From positions 1 through 13,184 of the forward strand of contig JAQGJZ010000066.1 of NCBI GenBank assembly GCA_028290385.1: a DNA stretch of 13,184 bases. The letters are read 5' to 3'. The position numbers and the translations under genes were made by a program. Origin of the DNA: Enterovirga sp. (GTDB lineage: Bacteria > Pseudomonadota > Alphaproteobacteria > Rhizobiales > Beijerinckiaceae). Below, piece after piece: positions 5,662 to 12,452 of this stretch; the stretch's first letter is position 1; each line of letters starts with the position of its first letter. The notes beneath the pieces were generated by a model. It was not told where the DNA came from. It was given only the letters and a program-made list of their open reading frames with translations, and ran no database searches.

Positions 5662-6456
5662 ATGCTGGATCTGGACGGGAAGGTCGCGGTCGTGACCGGA
5701 TGCGGGTCGAGCGGACCCGGCTGGGGCAACGGCAAGGCGATCGCGACGCTGTTCGCCCGCCAGGGCGCGCTGGTGATCGGGTCGGACCGGAACGCCGAGG
5801 CGGCCGAGGAAACCCGCCGCCTCATCGCCGAGGAGGGCAATCGCTGCGAGGTCGTGGTGTCGGACGCGACGGATCCGGCGAACGTCGAGGCCTTCCTCGC
5901 CGACACGGCCGCCCGGCATGGCCGCATCGACATCCTGGTCAACAATGTCGGCCAGTCGGAGCCCGGCGGCCCGGTCGACATGGCGCTCGAGACCTGGGAG
6001 GCGCAGTTTCAGCTGAACGTCACCACGGCCTTTCTGACGTGCAAGCACGTCATCCCCGTCATGGAGCGGCAGGGCGGCGGTGCGATCGTCAACGTCTCGT
6101 CCGTCGCGGCGCTGCGCTACATCGGCAAGCCGCAGGTCGGCTATTCGGCCGCCAAGGCGGCGCTGATCCAGTTCACCCGCACCACGGCCGTGATCCACGC
6201 CGGCAGCGGCGTGCGCTTGAACTGCGTCGTGCCCGGCCTGATGCACACCCCGCTGGTCGAGCGGCTGGCCGAGAAATACGCCGGCGGCGATTATGAGGGC
6301 TTCGTCAGCAAGCGGCACAACCAGGTGCCGATGGGCCGCATGGGGGACGCCTGGGACGTCGCCAACGCGGCCCTGTTCCTGGCCTCGGACGAGGCCCGCT
6401 ACATCACCGGGACCGAGCTCGTGGTGGATGGCGGGATCACGGCCGCCACGCGCTAG
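5662..6456 (+). CDS. Short-chain dehydrogenase/reductase (SDR), classical type
   Basis: This 264-residue classical SDR oxidises or reduces an unknown alcohol/ketone substrate with NAD(P). The cofactor site is the long form TGCGSSGPGWGNGKA (12-26), with more glycines than the usual TGxxxGxG. An acidic D42 after the second strand (VIGSDRN) suggests NAD. NNVG (94-97) replaces NNAG. N119, S147 (VNVSSVAA), Y161 and K165 (GYSAAKA) complete the catalytic tetrad, and the C-terminus GTELVVDGGI is typical. The start ATG has GGAGG 8 nt upstream. Expression is divergent from yebC. Its stop TAG is part of a CTAG that also ends the convergent cell-wall hydrolase gene. Exact substrate cannot be told. Confidence 0.9.
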   Translation: MLDLDGKVAVVTGCGSSGPGWGNGKAIATLFARQGALVIGSDRNAEAAEETRRLIAEEGNRCEVVVSDATDPANVEAFLADTAARHGRIDILVNNVGQSEPGGPVDMALETWEAQFQLNVTTAFLTCKHVIPVMERQGGGAIVNVSSVAALRYIGKPQVGYSAAKAALIQFTRTTAVIHAGSGVRLNCVVPGLMHTPLVERLAEKYAGGDYEGFVSKRHNQVPMGRMGDAWDVANAALFLASDEARYITGTELVVDGGITAATR

Positions 6457-7436
6457 CGCTTGCGCACATCCCGCTGGATCAGGTCGGTGATGCTGATGGC
6501 GGCCGGCCGCGACTTCGTATCCGCCATGGCGAGCACGATCGGCTTCGGCTTGGGGGCGGGGTTCAGCCCCGCAAGCTGCGCCGGCCTGGACTTTTCGGCC
6601 GGCGCCTTCGCCAGCACCGAGGCGATCTGAGCCGGATTGAACGTCGACGGCCGCTTGCTCGGCGGCGACACCGAGGCGACCGCCGCCGGCTGGGGCGACC
6701 TGGCCGGGGTTCGGGCCGCGAGGATGACGGCCTCGGGCTTCGGGGGCGTGAACCGCGCCGAGGCGAGCACGAGCGGCTCGGATGCCGGTGCCGGGTTCGG
6801 CCTGCGCGGGGCGGGCACCACGCTCGGCTCCGGCGCCACCCTCGGCTCAGGCCGCGGCGCCGTGTCCGCTTCCGCCAGCATGACCGGCTCCGAGCGCTCG
6901 GCCGGCTTGCCGAAGTTGCGCGCAAAGCTGTTGGCCGACGGCCAGGCCGGGGCGCCGGGCTGCGGATTGCGCTTGTCGTAGAAGATGTTGCCGCCCGCGA
7001 GCGTCACATACTTCATGTTGCGGTAGGGGAAGCTGTAGCCGGCCGTGTGGAAGAACATGGCCCGCCCGACACCCGCATGGCGCTCGCCCGCGAGCACCGC
7101 GTCGGCGGCCCGCTCGGCGCGGGCCCAGGAGGAATGGCGCTTGTTGATGTGCTTGGTCAGCGCGCCCTCGGCGAACTGGTTCGGCTGCCCGACCACGCCG
7201 CAGACGCTCTTGGGGTATTTGGGCGATTCCAGCCGGTTCATCACCACCGTGCCGACGGCCAGCATGCCGTCATCGCTCGAGCGGTTGGATTCGAAGAACA
7301 TGGCGCGGGCCATGCACTCGCGGTCGCTGAGCTGGGCGGTCGGGCCGAACCCGCCGGGATTGTGACCGCAGGCACCGAGGGTGAGCGCCGTCAGCGTAAG
7401 CGCCAGGACGGCGGAGATACGCGGATGCTTCGCCAA
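6453..7436 (-). CDS. SleB-type cell-wall hydrolase, lipoprotein with long Pro/Ala-rich tail
   Basis: The protein (327 residues from TTG) has a lipoprotein signal: AKHPRISAVLALTLTALTLGAC with Cys23 as the lipidated residue. A Hydrolase_2 (SleB-like lytic/amidase) domain covers about residues 36-155: ECMARAMFFESNRSS with candidate catalytic E49, GTVVMNRLESPKYP, VCGVVGQPNQFAEG, AMFFHTAGYSFPYR and GGNIFYDKR. Such domains cut peptidoglycan. The remaining 170 residues are disordered, rich in Pro, Ala and Arg, with four degenerate copies of (E/K)(P/A)-aliphatic-aliphatic-LA. I chose TTG at 7434-7436 because AGGAG lies 7 nt upstream. A GTG at 7452-7454 would add six residues but has no ribosome-binding site. 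Outer-membrane anchoring is inferred. Confidence 0.88.
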   Translation of the reverse strand: MAKHPRISAVLALTLTALTLGACGHNPGGFGPTAQLSDRECMARAMFFESNRSSDDGMLAVGTVVMNRLESPKYPKSVCGVVGQPNQFAEGALTKHINKRHSSWARAERAADAVLAGERHAGVGRAMFFHTAGYSFPYRNMKYVTLAGGNIFYDKRNPQPGAPAWPSANSFARNFGKPAERSEPVMLAEADTAPRPEPRVAPEPSVVPAPRRPNPAPASEPLVLASARFTPPKPEAVILAARTPARSPQPAAVASVSPPSKRPSTFNPAQIASVLAKAPAEKSRPAQLAGLNPAPKPKPIVLAMADTKSRPAAISITDLIQRDVRKR

Positions 7437-7443
7437 GCCGATA

Positions 7444-7448
7444 CTCCT
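7444..7448 (-). promoter_or_regulatory. Ribosome-binding site deciding the TTG start of the cell-wall hydrolase
   Basis: AGGAG on the minus strand lies 7 nt before TTG (7436-7434). It falls inside the alternative frame that begins at GTG 7454, which itself has no purine-rich site upstream. With the TTG start the signal peptide has normal lipoprotein proportions. Confidence 0.6.
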
Positions 7449-7574
7449 ACGCACCGCCGGCAGATACGCGCCGACGGCAAATGGCTGGGCCGCGAGCTGT
7501 GCTCTCGCGACATCGAAGCTTCAAAAGCCGCGCATTCGCTTAAGAATTCGTCACCCGCGCCAGGCCTCGTCCCG

Positions 7575-8621
7575 TCAACCCGCGCCAACTCTTCCGGCCT
7601 CGCGGAGAGCCGCCCTTGCCCGCGGCACCACCTCCGACCCGTAGAGTTCGATGCAGCGCATCAGGCGGGCGTGGGGGAGCGGGCCAGCGCTGTATTTGAG
7701 CTGGAAGCGCGAGATGCCGAGGGCCCGCGCGGTGCGGACGATTTTGGCCGCGACCGTCTCCGGGCTGCCGACATAGAGGGAGCCGTGCTCGACCTCCCGG
7801 TCGAACTCGGCGCGGTTCATCGGCGGCCAACCCCGCTCCGCCCCGATGCGGTCGCGCATGCGCTTGTAGTCGGGAAAGAACTCCTCGCGGGCAGCGGAAT
7901 CCGTGTCCGCGACATAGCCCGGCGAATGGACGCCGATCGGCTTCGGGGCCCGCCCGATGCTCGCGTAGGCGCGCAGGTAGAGATCGACATAGAGGCGGAA
8001 GCGGGTGGGCTCGCCGCCGATGATGGCGAGCATCAGGGGCAGATCGTAGCGGGCGGCCCGGACCACGGATTCCGGCGAGCCGCCGACGCCGATCCAGGTC
8101 GTGAGGCGCCGTCCCTCCATCTCCGGGAAAACGCGTTGCCCGGCGAGGGGCGCCCGCACCGTTCCCTCCCAGGTGACGGGCTCGTTCTCCAGCAGGGCCG
8201 CGAACAGGTCGAGCTTCTCGGAGAACAATGTCTCGTAAGCATCGAGCGGATAGCCAAAGAGCGGAAAGGACTCGGTGAAGGAGCCGCGTCCGAGGATCAC
8301 CTCGGCGCGGCCGCCCGAGAGGGCGTCCAGCGTCGAGAAGCGCTGGAAGACACGCACCGGATCGTCGGAGCTGAGAACCGTGACGGCGGAGCCGAGCCGG
8401 ATCCGCTCGGTCCTCGCGGCGATCGCAGCGAGGACGGTCTCCGGCGAGGAGACCGCGAAGTCGGCGCGGTGATGCTCGCCAATGCCGAAGAAGTCGATGC
8501 CGAGGCGGTCGGCGAGGACGCCCTCCTGCACCACCTCGCGGATGACCTGGGCGGCGGCAAGCGTCCGTCCGGTTTCATCCGCCGTGATGTCGCCGAAGGT
8601 GTCGAGGCCGAATTGGAGCAT
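7575..8621 (-). CDS. Luciferase-like monooxygenase (LLM) family flavin oxidoreductase, Atu2307/2I7G-like group
   Basis: This 348-residue protein is a bacterial-luciferase-like TIM barrel, using FMN or F420. Signs are the N-terminal strand MLQFGLDTFGD, FGIGEHHRADF (45-55), RIRLGSAVTVLSSDDPVRVFQRF, TLDALSGGRAEVILGRGSF, the mid-domain IGVGGSPESVVRAARY, and the C-terminal YVGSPETVAAKIV. The pattern, especially the long SGGRAEVILGRGSFTESFPLFG, resembles the LLM_2I7G oxidoreductase group (TIGR03858, recalled, not searched). Substrate is unknown. The gene stands alone, 104 nt downstream of the YmdB-type gene and on the same strand. Only a GGGCGG-like weak ribosome-binding site is seen before its ATG (8619-8621). 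Family assignment is firm; function is not. Confidence 0.88.
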   Translation of the reverse strand: MLQFGLDTFGDITADETGRTLAAAQVIREVVQEGVLADRLGIDFFGIGEHHRADFAVSSPETVLAAIAARTERIRLGSAVTVLSSDDPVRVFQRFSTLDALSGGRAEVILGRGSFTESFPLFGYPLDAYETLFSEKLDLFAALLENEPVTWEGTVRAPLAGQRVFPEMEGRRLTTWIGVGGSPESVVRAARYDLPLMLAIIGGEPTRFRLYVDLYLRAYASIGRAPKPIGVHSPGYVADTDSAAREEFFPDYKRMRDRIGAERGWPPMNRAEFDREVEHGSLYVGSPETVAAKIVRTARALGISRFQLKYSAGPLPHARLMRCIELYGSEVVPRARAALREAGRVGAG

Positions 8622-8699
8622 GGTCGCCGCCCGTGAACGGATAGGGTTCGTCGCGATGTCGCCTGTCCGGCAGCGGAGGTTAAGGGTTCAGGCCGAAAC

Positions 8700-8715
8700 C
8701 GGGCCCTTGCGCCCG
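8700..8715 (-). terminator. Possible weak terminator after the YmdB-type gene
   Basis: CGGGC (8700-8704) and GCCCG (8711-8715) form a 5-bp GC stem with a 6-nt loop, 10 nt past the stop codon. On the minus strand it is followed by GTTTCGG, a very short T-run. It could end the 6S-fthC-phosphodiesterase transcript inefficiently. Confidence 0.22.
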
Positions 8716-8725
8716 TGCAAGCAGC

Positions 8726-9547
8726 CTACTCCCAGAATCCGGGCCGGCTTTCCTCGAGGGTCGGCCCGATCCGGACGGCCGCGACCTTCACGGCAAGACC
8801 GGTCCGGTCGTTCGTTTCCACGGCGAGGCCGGAAATGGTCCCCTCGCCGGTAGCGACTTCGGCGCGGGTGCCCGGGGTCTTCTCGACGAAGCGTCGCACC
8901 GGCTCGTCCTTGGCGAGGCCGAGGACGGATTCGTAATCCCCGCACATGCCGGCATCGGACAGGTACGCGGTGCCGCCGGGCAGGATCCTGTGATCGGAGG
9001 TCGGCACATGCGTGTGCGTGCCGACCACCATCGAAACGCGGCCGTCGAGATAATAGCCGATCGCCTGCTTTTCGCTCGTCGCCTCGGCGTGGATGTCGAC
9101 GATGATGGCGTCCGCGACCTGGCCGAGCGGGCATTGCGCGATCTCCCGCTCCGCCGCCGCGAAGGGATCGTCGAGGGCGTCCATGAAGAGGCGGCCCATG
9201 ACGCTCACGACCAGCACGCGCCCGCCGGAGCGGGTGTCGATCAGGGTCGCGCCGCGGCCCGGCGTTCCGGGCGGGTAATTGGCGGGACGCAGCAGGGCCG
9301 GCTGGCGCTCGATGAACACCAGCGCCTCGCGCTGATCCCAGGAATGATTGCCGAGCGTGACGGCGTCGGCGCCCGCGCCGAGAAGCTCCTCGTGGATCTG
9401 CTCGGTGATGCCGAACCCGCCGGCTGAGTTCTCGCCGTTGATGACGACGCAATCGAGCTCCCAGCGCTCCCGCAGCCCCGGCAGGCGGTCGAGCACCGCT
9501 TTGCGGCCGGGCCGCCCGACGATATCGCCGAGAAAAAGGAGACGCAT
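8726..9547 (-). CDS. YmdB-type metallophosphoesterase (TIGR00282 family)
   Basis: The 273-residue protein is a calcineurin-like metallophosphoesterase of the Bacillus YmdB type, whose studied members hydrolyse 2',3'-cyclic nucleotides. (This is not the unrelated E. coli ymdB.) Metal ligands are visible in order: D8 (MRLLFLGDIVGRPGR), E39/N40 (VVINGENSAGGFGIT), N67/H68 (TLGNHSWDQ), H153 (VDIHAEATSEK), H178 and H180 (VVGTHTHVPTSD). The motif GGTAYLSDAGMCG is also diagnostic. Length matches the family (about 260-275). The ATG at 9545-9547 begins 7 nt after fthC ends, so the two are surely cotranscribed. Longer in-frame starts upstream overlap fthC and have no family sequence. Confidence 0.93.
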   Translation of the reverse strand: MRLLFLGDIVGRPGRKAVLDRLPGLRERWELDCVVINGENSAGGFGITEQIHEELLGAGADAVTLGNHSWDQREALVFIERQPALLRPANYPPGTPGRGATLIDTRSGGRVLVVSVMGRLFMDALDDPFAAAEREIAQCPLGQVADAIIVDIHAEATSEKQAIGYYLDGRVSMVVGTHTHVPTSDHRILPGGTAYLSDAGMCGDYESVLGLAKDEPVRRFVEKTPGTRAEVATGEGTISGLAVETNDRTGLAVKVAAVRIGPTLEESRPGFWE

Positions 9548-9554
9548 GCGAGGC

Positions 9555-10133
9555 CTATTGCGGCCGGATGATCCCGGCCTCGGTGACGATGAGGTCGAGG
9601 AGCCGGTCATGCGGCTCCCGCGGCACCTCCTCGATCTCCTGCACCGAATAGGCAAGCCCGATCGCCAGCACGGGACCGTGCGAGGACAGCTCGGCGATCG
9701 AGCGGTCGAAATGGCCCTTGCCGTAGCCGAGCCGCCCGCCGCGCCGGTCGAAGGCCGCCAGCGGCACGAGCAGCGCCCGCGGAAACACCTCCGGCGCATC
9801 GGGCCCGGGCTCGCTGACCCCGAACCCGCCATGGACGAGCACGTCGCCGGGCCGCCATTCGCGCCAGGACAGATGCGGGTGCCTGATTTGCGAGAGCGCG
9901 ACGGTTTGCCCGCGTTCGAGCAGCGCCTCCATCAGGGGGCGTGGATCGACCTCGCTGCGGATGGGCCAATAGCCGCCAACCGGCTGCACGCCCTTCAGGT
10001 CGGCCGCGTCGAGCGCAAGGCGGGCGATGGTCCGTGAGGCGTCGCGGCGCCAGTCGCGCTCGAGCGCCTCGCGGCGGGCGAAGGCTTCGGTCCGAAGCGC
10101 CTGCTTCGTCTCGGCGGGCGAAAGGTCGGTCAT
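9555..10133 (-). CDS. fthC: 5-formyltetrahydrofolate cyclo-ligase (methenyltetrahydrofolate synthetase)
   Basis: This enzyme converts 5-formyl-THF to 5,10-methenyl-THF with ATP, returning a storage folate to one-carbon metabolism. The 192-residue sequence shows the N-terminal helix TKQALRTEAFARREAL, GYWPIRSEVDPRPLM (54-68), the ATP/folate motif RRGGRLGYGKGHFDR (130-144) and EVPREPHDRLLDLIVTEAG near the C-terminus. Length is typical. It follows the 6S RNA gene with no room for a separate promoter. This ssrS-ygfA/fthC adjacency is conserved from gamma- to alphaproteobacteria, so fthC is probably made by read-through of the 6S transcript. The ATG is at 10131-10133. The assignment is firm. Confidence 0.95.
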   Translation of the reverse strand: MTDLSPAETKQALRTEAFARREALERDWRRDASRTIARLALDAADLKGVQPVGGYWPIRSEVDPRPLMEALLERGQTVALSQIRHPHLSWREWRPGDVLVHGGFGVSEPGPDAPEVFPRALLVPLAAFDRRGGRLGYGKGHFDRSIAELSSHGPVLAIGLAYSVQEIEEVPREPHDRLLDLIVTEAGIIRPQ

Positions 10134-10140
10134 GGGAAAT

Positions 10141-10299
10141 TGTGCGGAGCCACGAGAGCCGTTGGAGATCGATCCCGGGAACCTACAACGTAGGTGGGCA
10201 CCGTGTTGGCCAAGTCCACGGACGAGGCCAGGGACAGCACCCTAGGAGATCGATAAGGCCCCGGGGAATGTGTACTCCTGACGTGCCCCGCAGCCCCGC
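10141..10299 (-). ncRNA. ssrS: 6S RNA
   Basis: 6S RNA mimics an open promoter and sequesters sigma-70 RNA polymerase in stationary phase. Read on the minus strand, the ends pair: TGCGGGGCACG (10292-10282) with CGTGGCTCCGCA (10154-10143), with one bulge. Next come the alphaproteobacterial-type CCTTATCGATCTCC and GGGATCGATCTCC, flanking the central bubble. The small bubble hairpin ACCTAC-GTT-GTAGGT (10194-10180) and the apical stem TGGCC/GGCCA follow the known layout. Length of about 160 nt fits. Position immediately before fthC is the classic location. A sigma-70-like -10 box lies just upstream. Ends are approximate (several nt) because I infer them from the stem and promoter. Confidence 0.88.
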
Positions 10300-10305
10300 C
10301 ATACT

Positions 10306-10311
10306 GATATA
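10306..10311 (-). promoter_or_regulatory. -10 box of the 6S RNA promoter
   Basis: TATATC (10311-10306 on the minus strand), set in a CTATATCAGTATGG context, lies about 7 nt before the proposed 6S start. It is the only AT-rich island in the region. The -35 is weak (TTTCGC at 17-nt spacing). The divergent GST gene starts only about 40 nt away, so the two promoters share this space. Confidence 0.55.
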
Positions 10312-10351
10312 GGCGCCGGCGGGATCGGGCGAAAGAGCCCGGGAGGTGGTT

Positions 10352-11044
10352 GTGATCACGCTTTATCATTGCGTCGGCGCCCGCTCCTTCCGCCCGCTCT
10401 GGGCGCTCGAGGAACTCGGGCTGGATTACGATCTCAGGGTGATGCCGTTCCCGCCGCGCCTGCGCCACCCCGCGTACCTGGACGCGAATCCGCTCGGCAC
10501 GGTCCCGCTGCTCGTGGACGGCGAGACGCGGATGACCGAGTCGGCCGCCATCTGCCATTACCTCGCGACCCGCGCGGGTTCGTCCGAGCTTGCGGTGGCG
10601 CCGGGCGAGCCGGATCACGGCGCCTATCTCAACTGGCTCTTTTTCGGCGAGGCGACGCTGACCTTTCCGCAGGCCGTCGTGCTCCGATACGGGCGGATGG
10701 AGCCGCCTGAGCGGCGCCTGCCGCAGGCCGCGGAGGATTACGGCCGCTGGTTCTCGGCCCGCCTCCGGGCGGTCGACGAGCGCGTGTCGCGCCAAACCTG
10801 GCTCAGCGCGGATCGGTTCACGATGGCGGACGTCTCCGTCGGGTATGCGCTTGTGCTGGCGGACGCGACCGGCCTCTCGGTCCGGTTCTCGCCTGCCATC
10901 CAGGCGTACCGGGCGCGGCTGGAAAGCCGTCCGGCCTTCCGGCGCGCGATCGAGGCGGAGCGCCGGGCCGCGGCCGAGCAGCGTGTCGAGGATCTGTCGC
11001 TCGTGCCCTCGGCGTCAGGGGAGACCACAGCATGCTCGAGCTGA
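10352..11044 (+). CDS. Glutathione S-transferase family protein
   Basis: This 230-residue protein has the GST fold. The N-terminal thioredoxin-like domain (1-78) contains MITLYHCVGARSFRPLWALE with S12 as candidate glutathione-activating residue. NPLGTVPLLVDG carries the cis-proline P52, and MTESAAICHYL carries the gamma-Glu-binding E63/S64. The all-helical C-terminal domain contains RFTMADVSVGYAL, the usual N-capping box. I choose GTG at 10352 because GGAGG ends 5 nt before it; a GTG six bases earlier overlaps that site. The last 13 nt overlap the downstream MaoC gene, so they are coupled. Substrate cannot be told. It stands where zapA often lies in related genomes and is divergent to 6S RNA. 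Confidence 0.9.
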   Translation: MITLYHCVGARSFRPLWALEELGLDYDLRVMPFPPRLRHPAYLDANPLGTVPLLVDGETRMTESAAICHYLATRAGSSELAVAPGEPDHGAYLNWLFFGEATLTFPQAVVLRYGRMEPPERRLPQAAEDYGRWFSARLRAVDERVSRQTWLSADRFTMADVSVGYALVLADATGLSVRFSPAIQAYRARLESRPAFRRAIEAERRAAAEQRVEDLSLVPSASGETTACSS

Positions 11045-11487
11045 GAACGCTGCATTTCGAGGACCTGTCCGTCGGCATGAAGGACGGGCTCTCCAAGACG
11101 ATCTCGTCGCAGGATGTGGTCGGCTTCGCCGAGATCACCGGCGACCGCAACCCGATCCACCTGTCCGAGCATTTCGCCGCCCGGACGCCCTTCGGCACGC
11201 GGATCGCGCACGGGCTCTACACGGCCGGCCTGATCTCGGCCGTGCTCGGCACGCGCCTGCCCGGGCCCGGCGCGATCTACATCTCGCAGAACCTGCGGTT
11301 TCGGGCGCCGGTCCGCATCGGCGACACCGTCGAGGTCACGGTCGAGGTCGCCGAGCTCATGCCGGACAAGCACCGCGCCCGCCTCACCTGCATCTGCTCG
11401 GTCGGTGGGGAAACGGTGCTCGAAGGCGAGGCGCTGGTGAAGGTTCCCTCGCGCGCCGATGCTGCTCCGCCCCGCATCCCGGCCTAG
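11032..11487 (+). CDS. MaoC-domain (R)-specific enoyl-CoA hydratase (PhaJ-like)
   Basis: Hydratase-2 enzymes hydrate trans-2-enoyl-CoA to (R)-3-hydroxyacyl-CoA, often feeding polyhydroxyalkanoate or side pathways of beta-oxidation. The 151-residue hotdog protein has the signature VVGFAEITGDRNPIHLSEHF, with catalytic D38 and H43 at the PhaJ spacing, then TPFGTRIAHGLYTAGLISAV and IYISQNLRFRAPVRIGDTV. GGGGAG lies 8 nt before the ATG, inside the end of the GST gene. The 13-nt overlap implies one GST-hydratase transcript. The hydratase class is sure; whether it serves PHA synthesis or another acyl-CoA route is not shown. Confidence 0.92.
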   Translation: MLELRTLHFEDLSVGMKDGLSKTISSQDVVGFAEITGDRNPIHLSEHFAARTPFGTRIAHGLYTAGLISAVLGTRLPGPGAIYISQNLRFRAPVRIGDTVEVTVEVAELMPDKHRARLTCICSVGGETVLEGEALVKVPSRADAAPPRIPA

Positions 11488-11536
11488 AGGAGGCTGCGGA
11501 TCGGGCCGGAGTTCGCGACGCCCTCGGGCCTGCGAC

Positions 11537-12298
11537 CTATTTCGGCTGCATGCGGAGCGCGCCGTCGAGGCGGATCACCTCGCCGTTCAGCATCGGGTTG
11601 GCGATGATGGCCATGGCTAACATGGCGTATTCCTCCGGCTTGCCGAGCCGGGACGGGAATGGGACGGCGGCGCCCAGGCTGTCCTGCACCTCCTGCGGCA
11701 GGCCGCGGAGCATCGGCGTCTCGAAGATGCCGGGCGCGATGGCGCAGACCCGGATGCCCGCGGGCGCGAATTCGCGCGCCGCAGGAAGCGTCAGCCCGAC
11801 CACGCCGGCCTTCGAGGAAGCATAGGCCGCTTGTCCGATCTGCCCTTCATAGGCGGCCACCGAGGCGGTCGAGATGATCACGCCGCGCTCGCCCCCCTCC
11901 AGCGGCTCGACCGCCATGGCGCCGGCCGCGACCAGCCGCATCATGTTGAAGCTGCCGATGAGGTTCACGCCGACGACCTTGGCGTACAGGTCGAGCGCAT
12001 GCGGGCCGTTCCGGCCGACGATGCGGGAGGCGGGCGCGATCCCCGCGCAATTCACCAGGATGCGGGCCGGGCCATGCGCCTCGGCCGCGCGGGCCACCGC
12101 CGCCTCCCCGCTCGCGGCATCCGCCACGTCGCACGCGACCGCAATCCCACCGGTCTCCCGCGCGACCTCGGATGCGGCGCCCTCGTTGACGTCGAGCAGC
12201 GCGACCTTCGCGCCCGCGGCCGCAAGGGCCCTGCCCGTCGCCGCCCCGAGCCCCGAGGCACCGCCGGTCACGATCGCTGCAACACCCTGTAGCTTCAC
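11537..12298 (-). CDS. HSD10-like 3-hydroxyacyl-CoA dehydrogenase (SDR family)
   Basis: This 253-residue SDR resembles type-II 3-hydroxyacyl-CoA / 2-methyl-3-hydroxybutyryl-CoA dehydrogenases (HSD10 group), which oxidise short or branched (S)-3-hydroxyacyl-CoA with NAD. Features are TGGASGLG (11-18), D36 in ALLDVNEG (NAD preference), NCAG (83-86), N112, S146, Y159 and K163 (AAYASSKAG). The diagnostic C-terminal half contains APGIFETPMLRGLP and VPFPSRLGKPEEYAMLA. The start is GTG (12296-12298) with GGGGAG 7 nt upstream. It ends 49 nt from the convergent hydratase gene. The pair suggests acyl-CoA catabolism, for instance isoleucine degradation, which is inference. Confidence 0.92.
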   Translation of the reverse strand: MKLQGVAAIVTGGASGLGAATGRALAAAGAKVALLDVNEGAASEVARETGGIAVACDVADAASGEAAVARAAEAHGPARILVNCAGIAPASRIVGRNGPHALDLYAKVVGVNLIGSFNMMRLVAAGAMAVEPLEGGERGVIISTASVAAYEGQIGQAAYASSKAGVVGLTLPAAREFAPAGIRVCAIAPGIFETPMLRGLPQEVQDSLGAAVPFPSRLGKPEEYAMLAMAIIANPMLNGEVIRLDGALRMQPK

Positions 12299-12348
12299 GC
12301 CGTTTCTCCCCGCCGCGGTCCTGGTGGCCGCCTGTGCGGCCCGACCTT

Positions 12349-12368
12349 AGACCCCGGCAGACCCCGGC
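12349..12368. repeat. Tandem 10-bp repeat, two copies
   Basis: AGACCCCGGC occurs twice head to tail in the 201-nt divergent spacer between the HSD10-like gene and the flavin oxidoreductase. The copies are identical. One turn-of-helix spacing would suit a regulator site, but two short GC-rich copies may also be slippage. The rest of this spacer, apart from the promoter at 12453-12477, shows only short GC hairpins. Confidence 0.45.
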
Positions 12369-12452
12369 GCGAGGGGCGCCTGGCAGCGCGGCTGCGCCCC
12401 CGAACGGACGCCCGGTGGGCGGGTTGCCATCAGCGAACGTACGGCCCGATGA

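Noticed and set aside
5638..5662. GGAAC before the SDR gene considered as another EcfG promoter
   Set aside because: No CGTT-like -10 follows at 16-17 nt; the position falls on the start codon region.
5542..6318. A 258-codon minus-strand open frame antisense to the SDR
   Set aside because: The SDR on the plus strand has the full catalytic set and a good ribosome-binding site; the opposite frame is low-complexity and runs into the yebC leader.
7047..8636. A 529-codon plus-strand open frame spanning the cell-wall hydrolase and LLM genes
   Set aside because: It is antisense to two genes with clear family motifs. Its composition (Arg/Gly/Ala/His-rich, no domains) is typical of shadow frames in GC-rich DNA.
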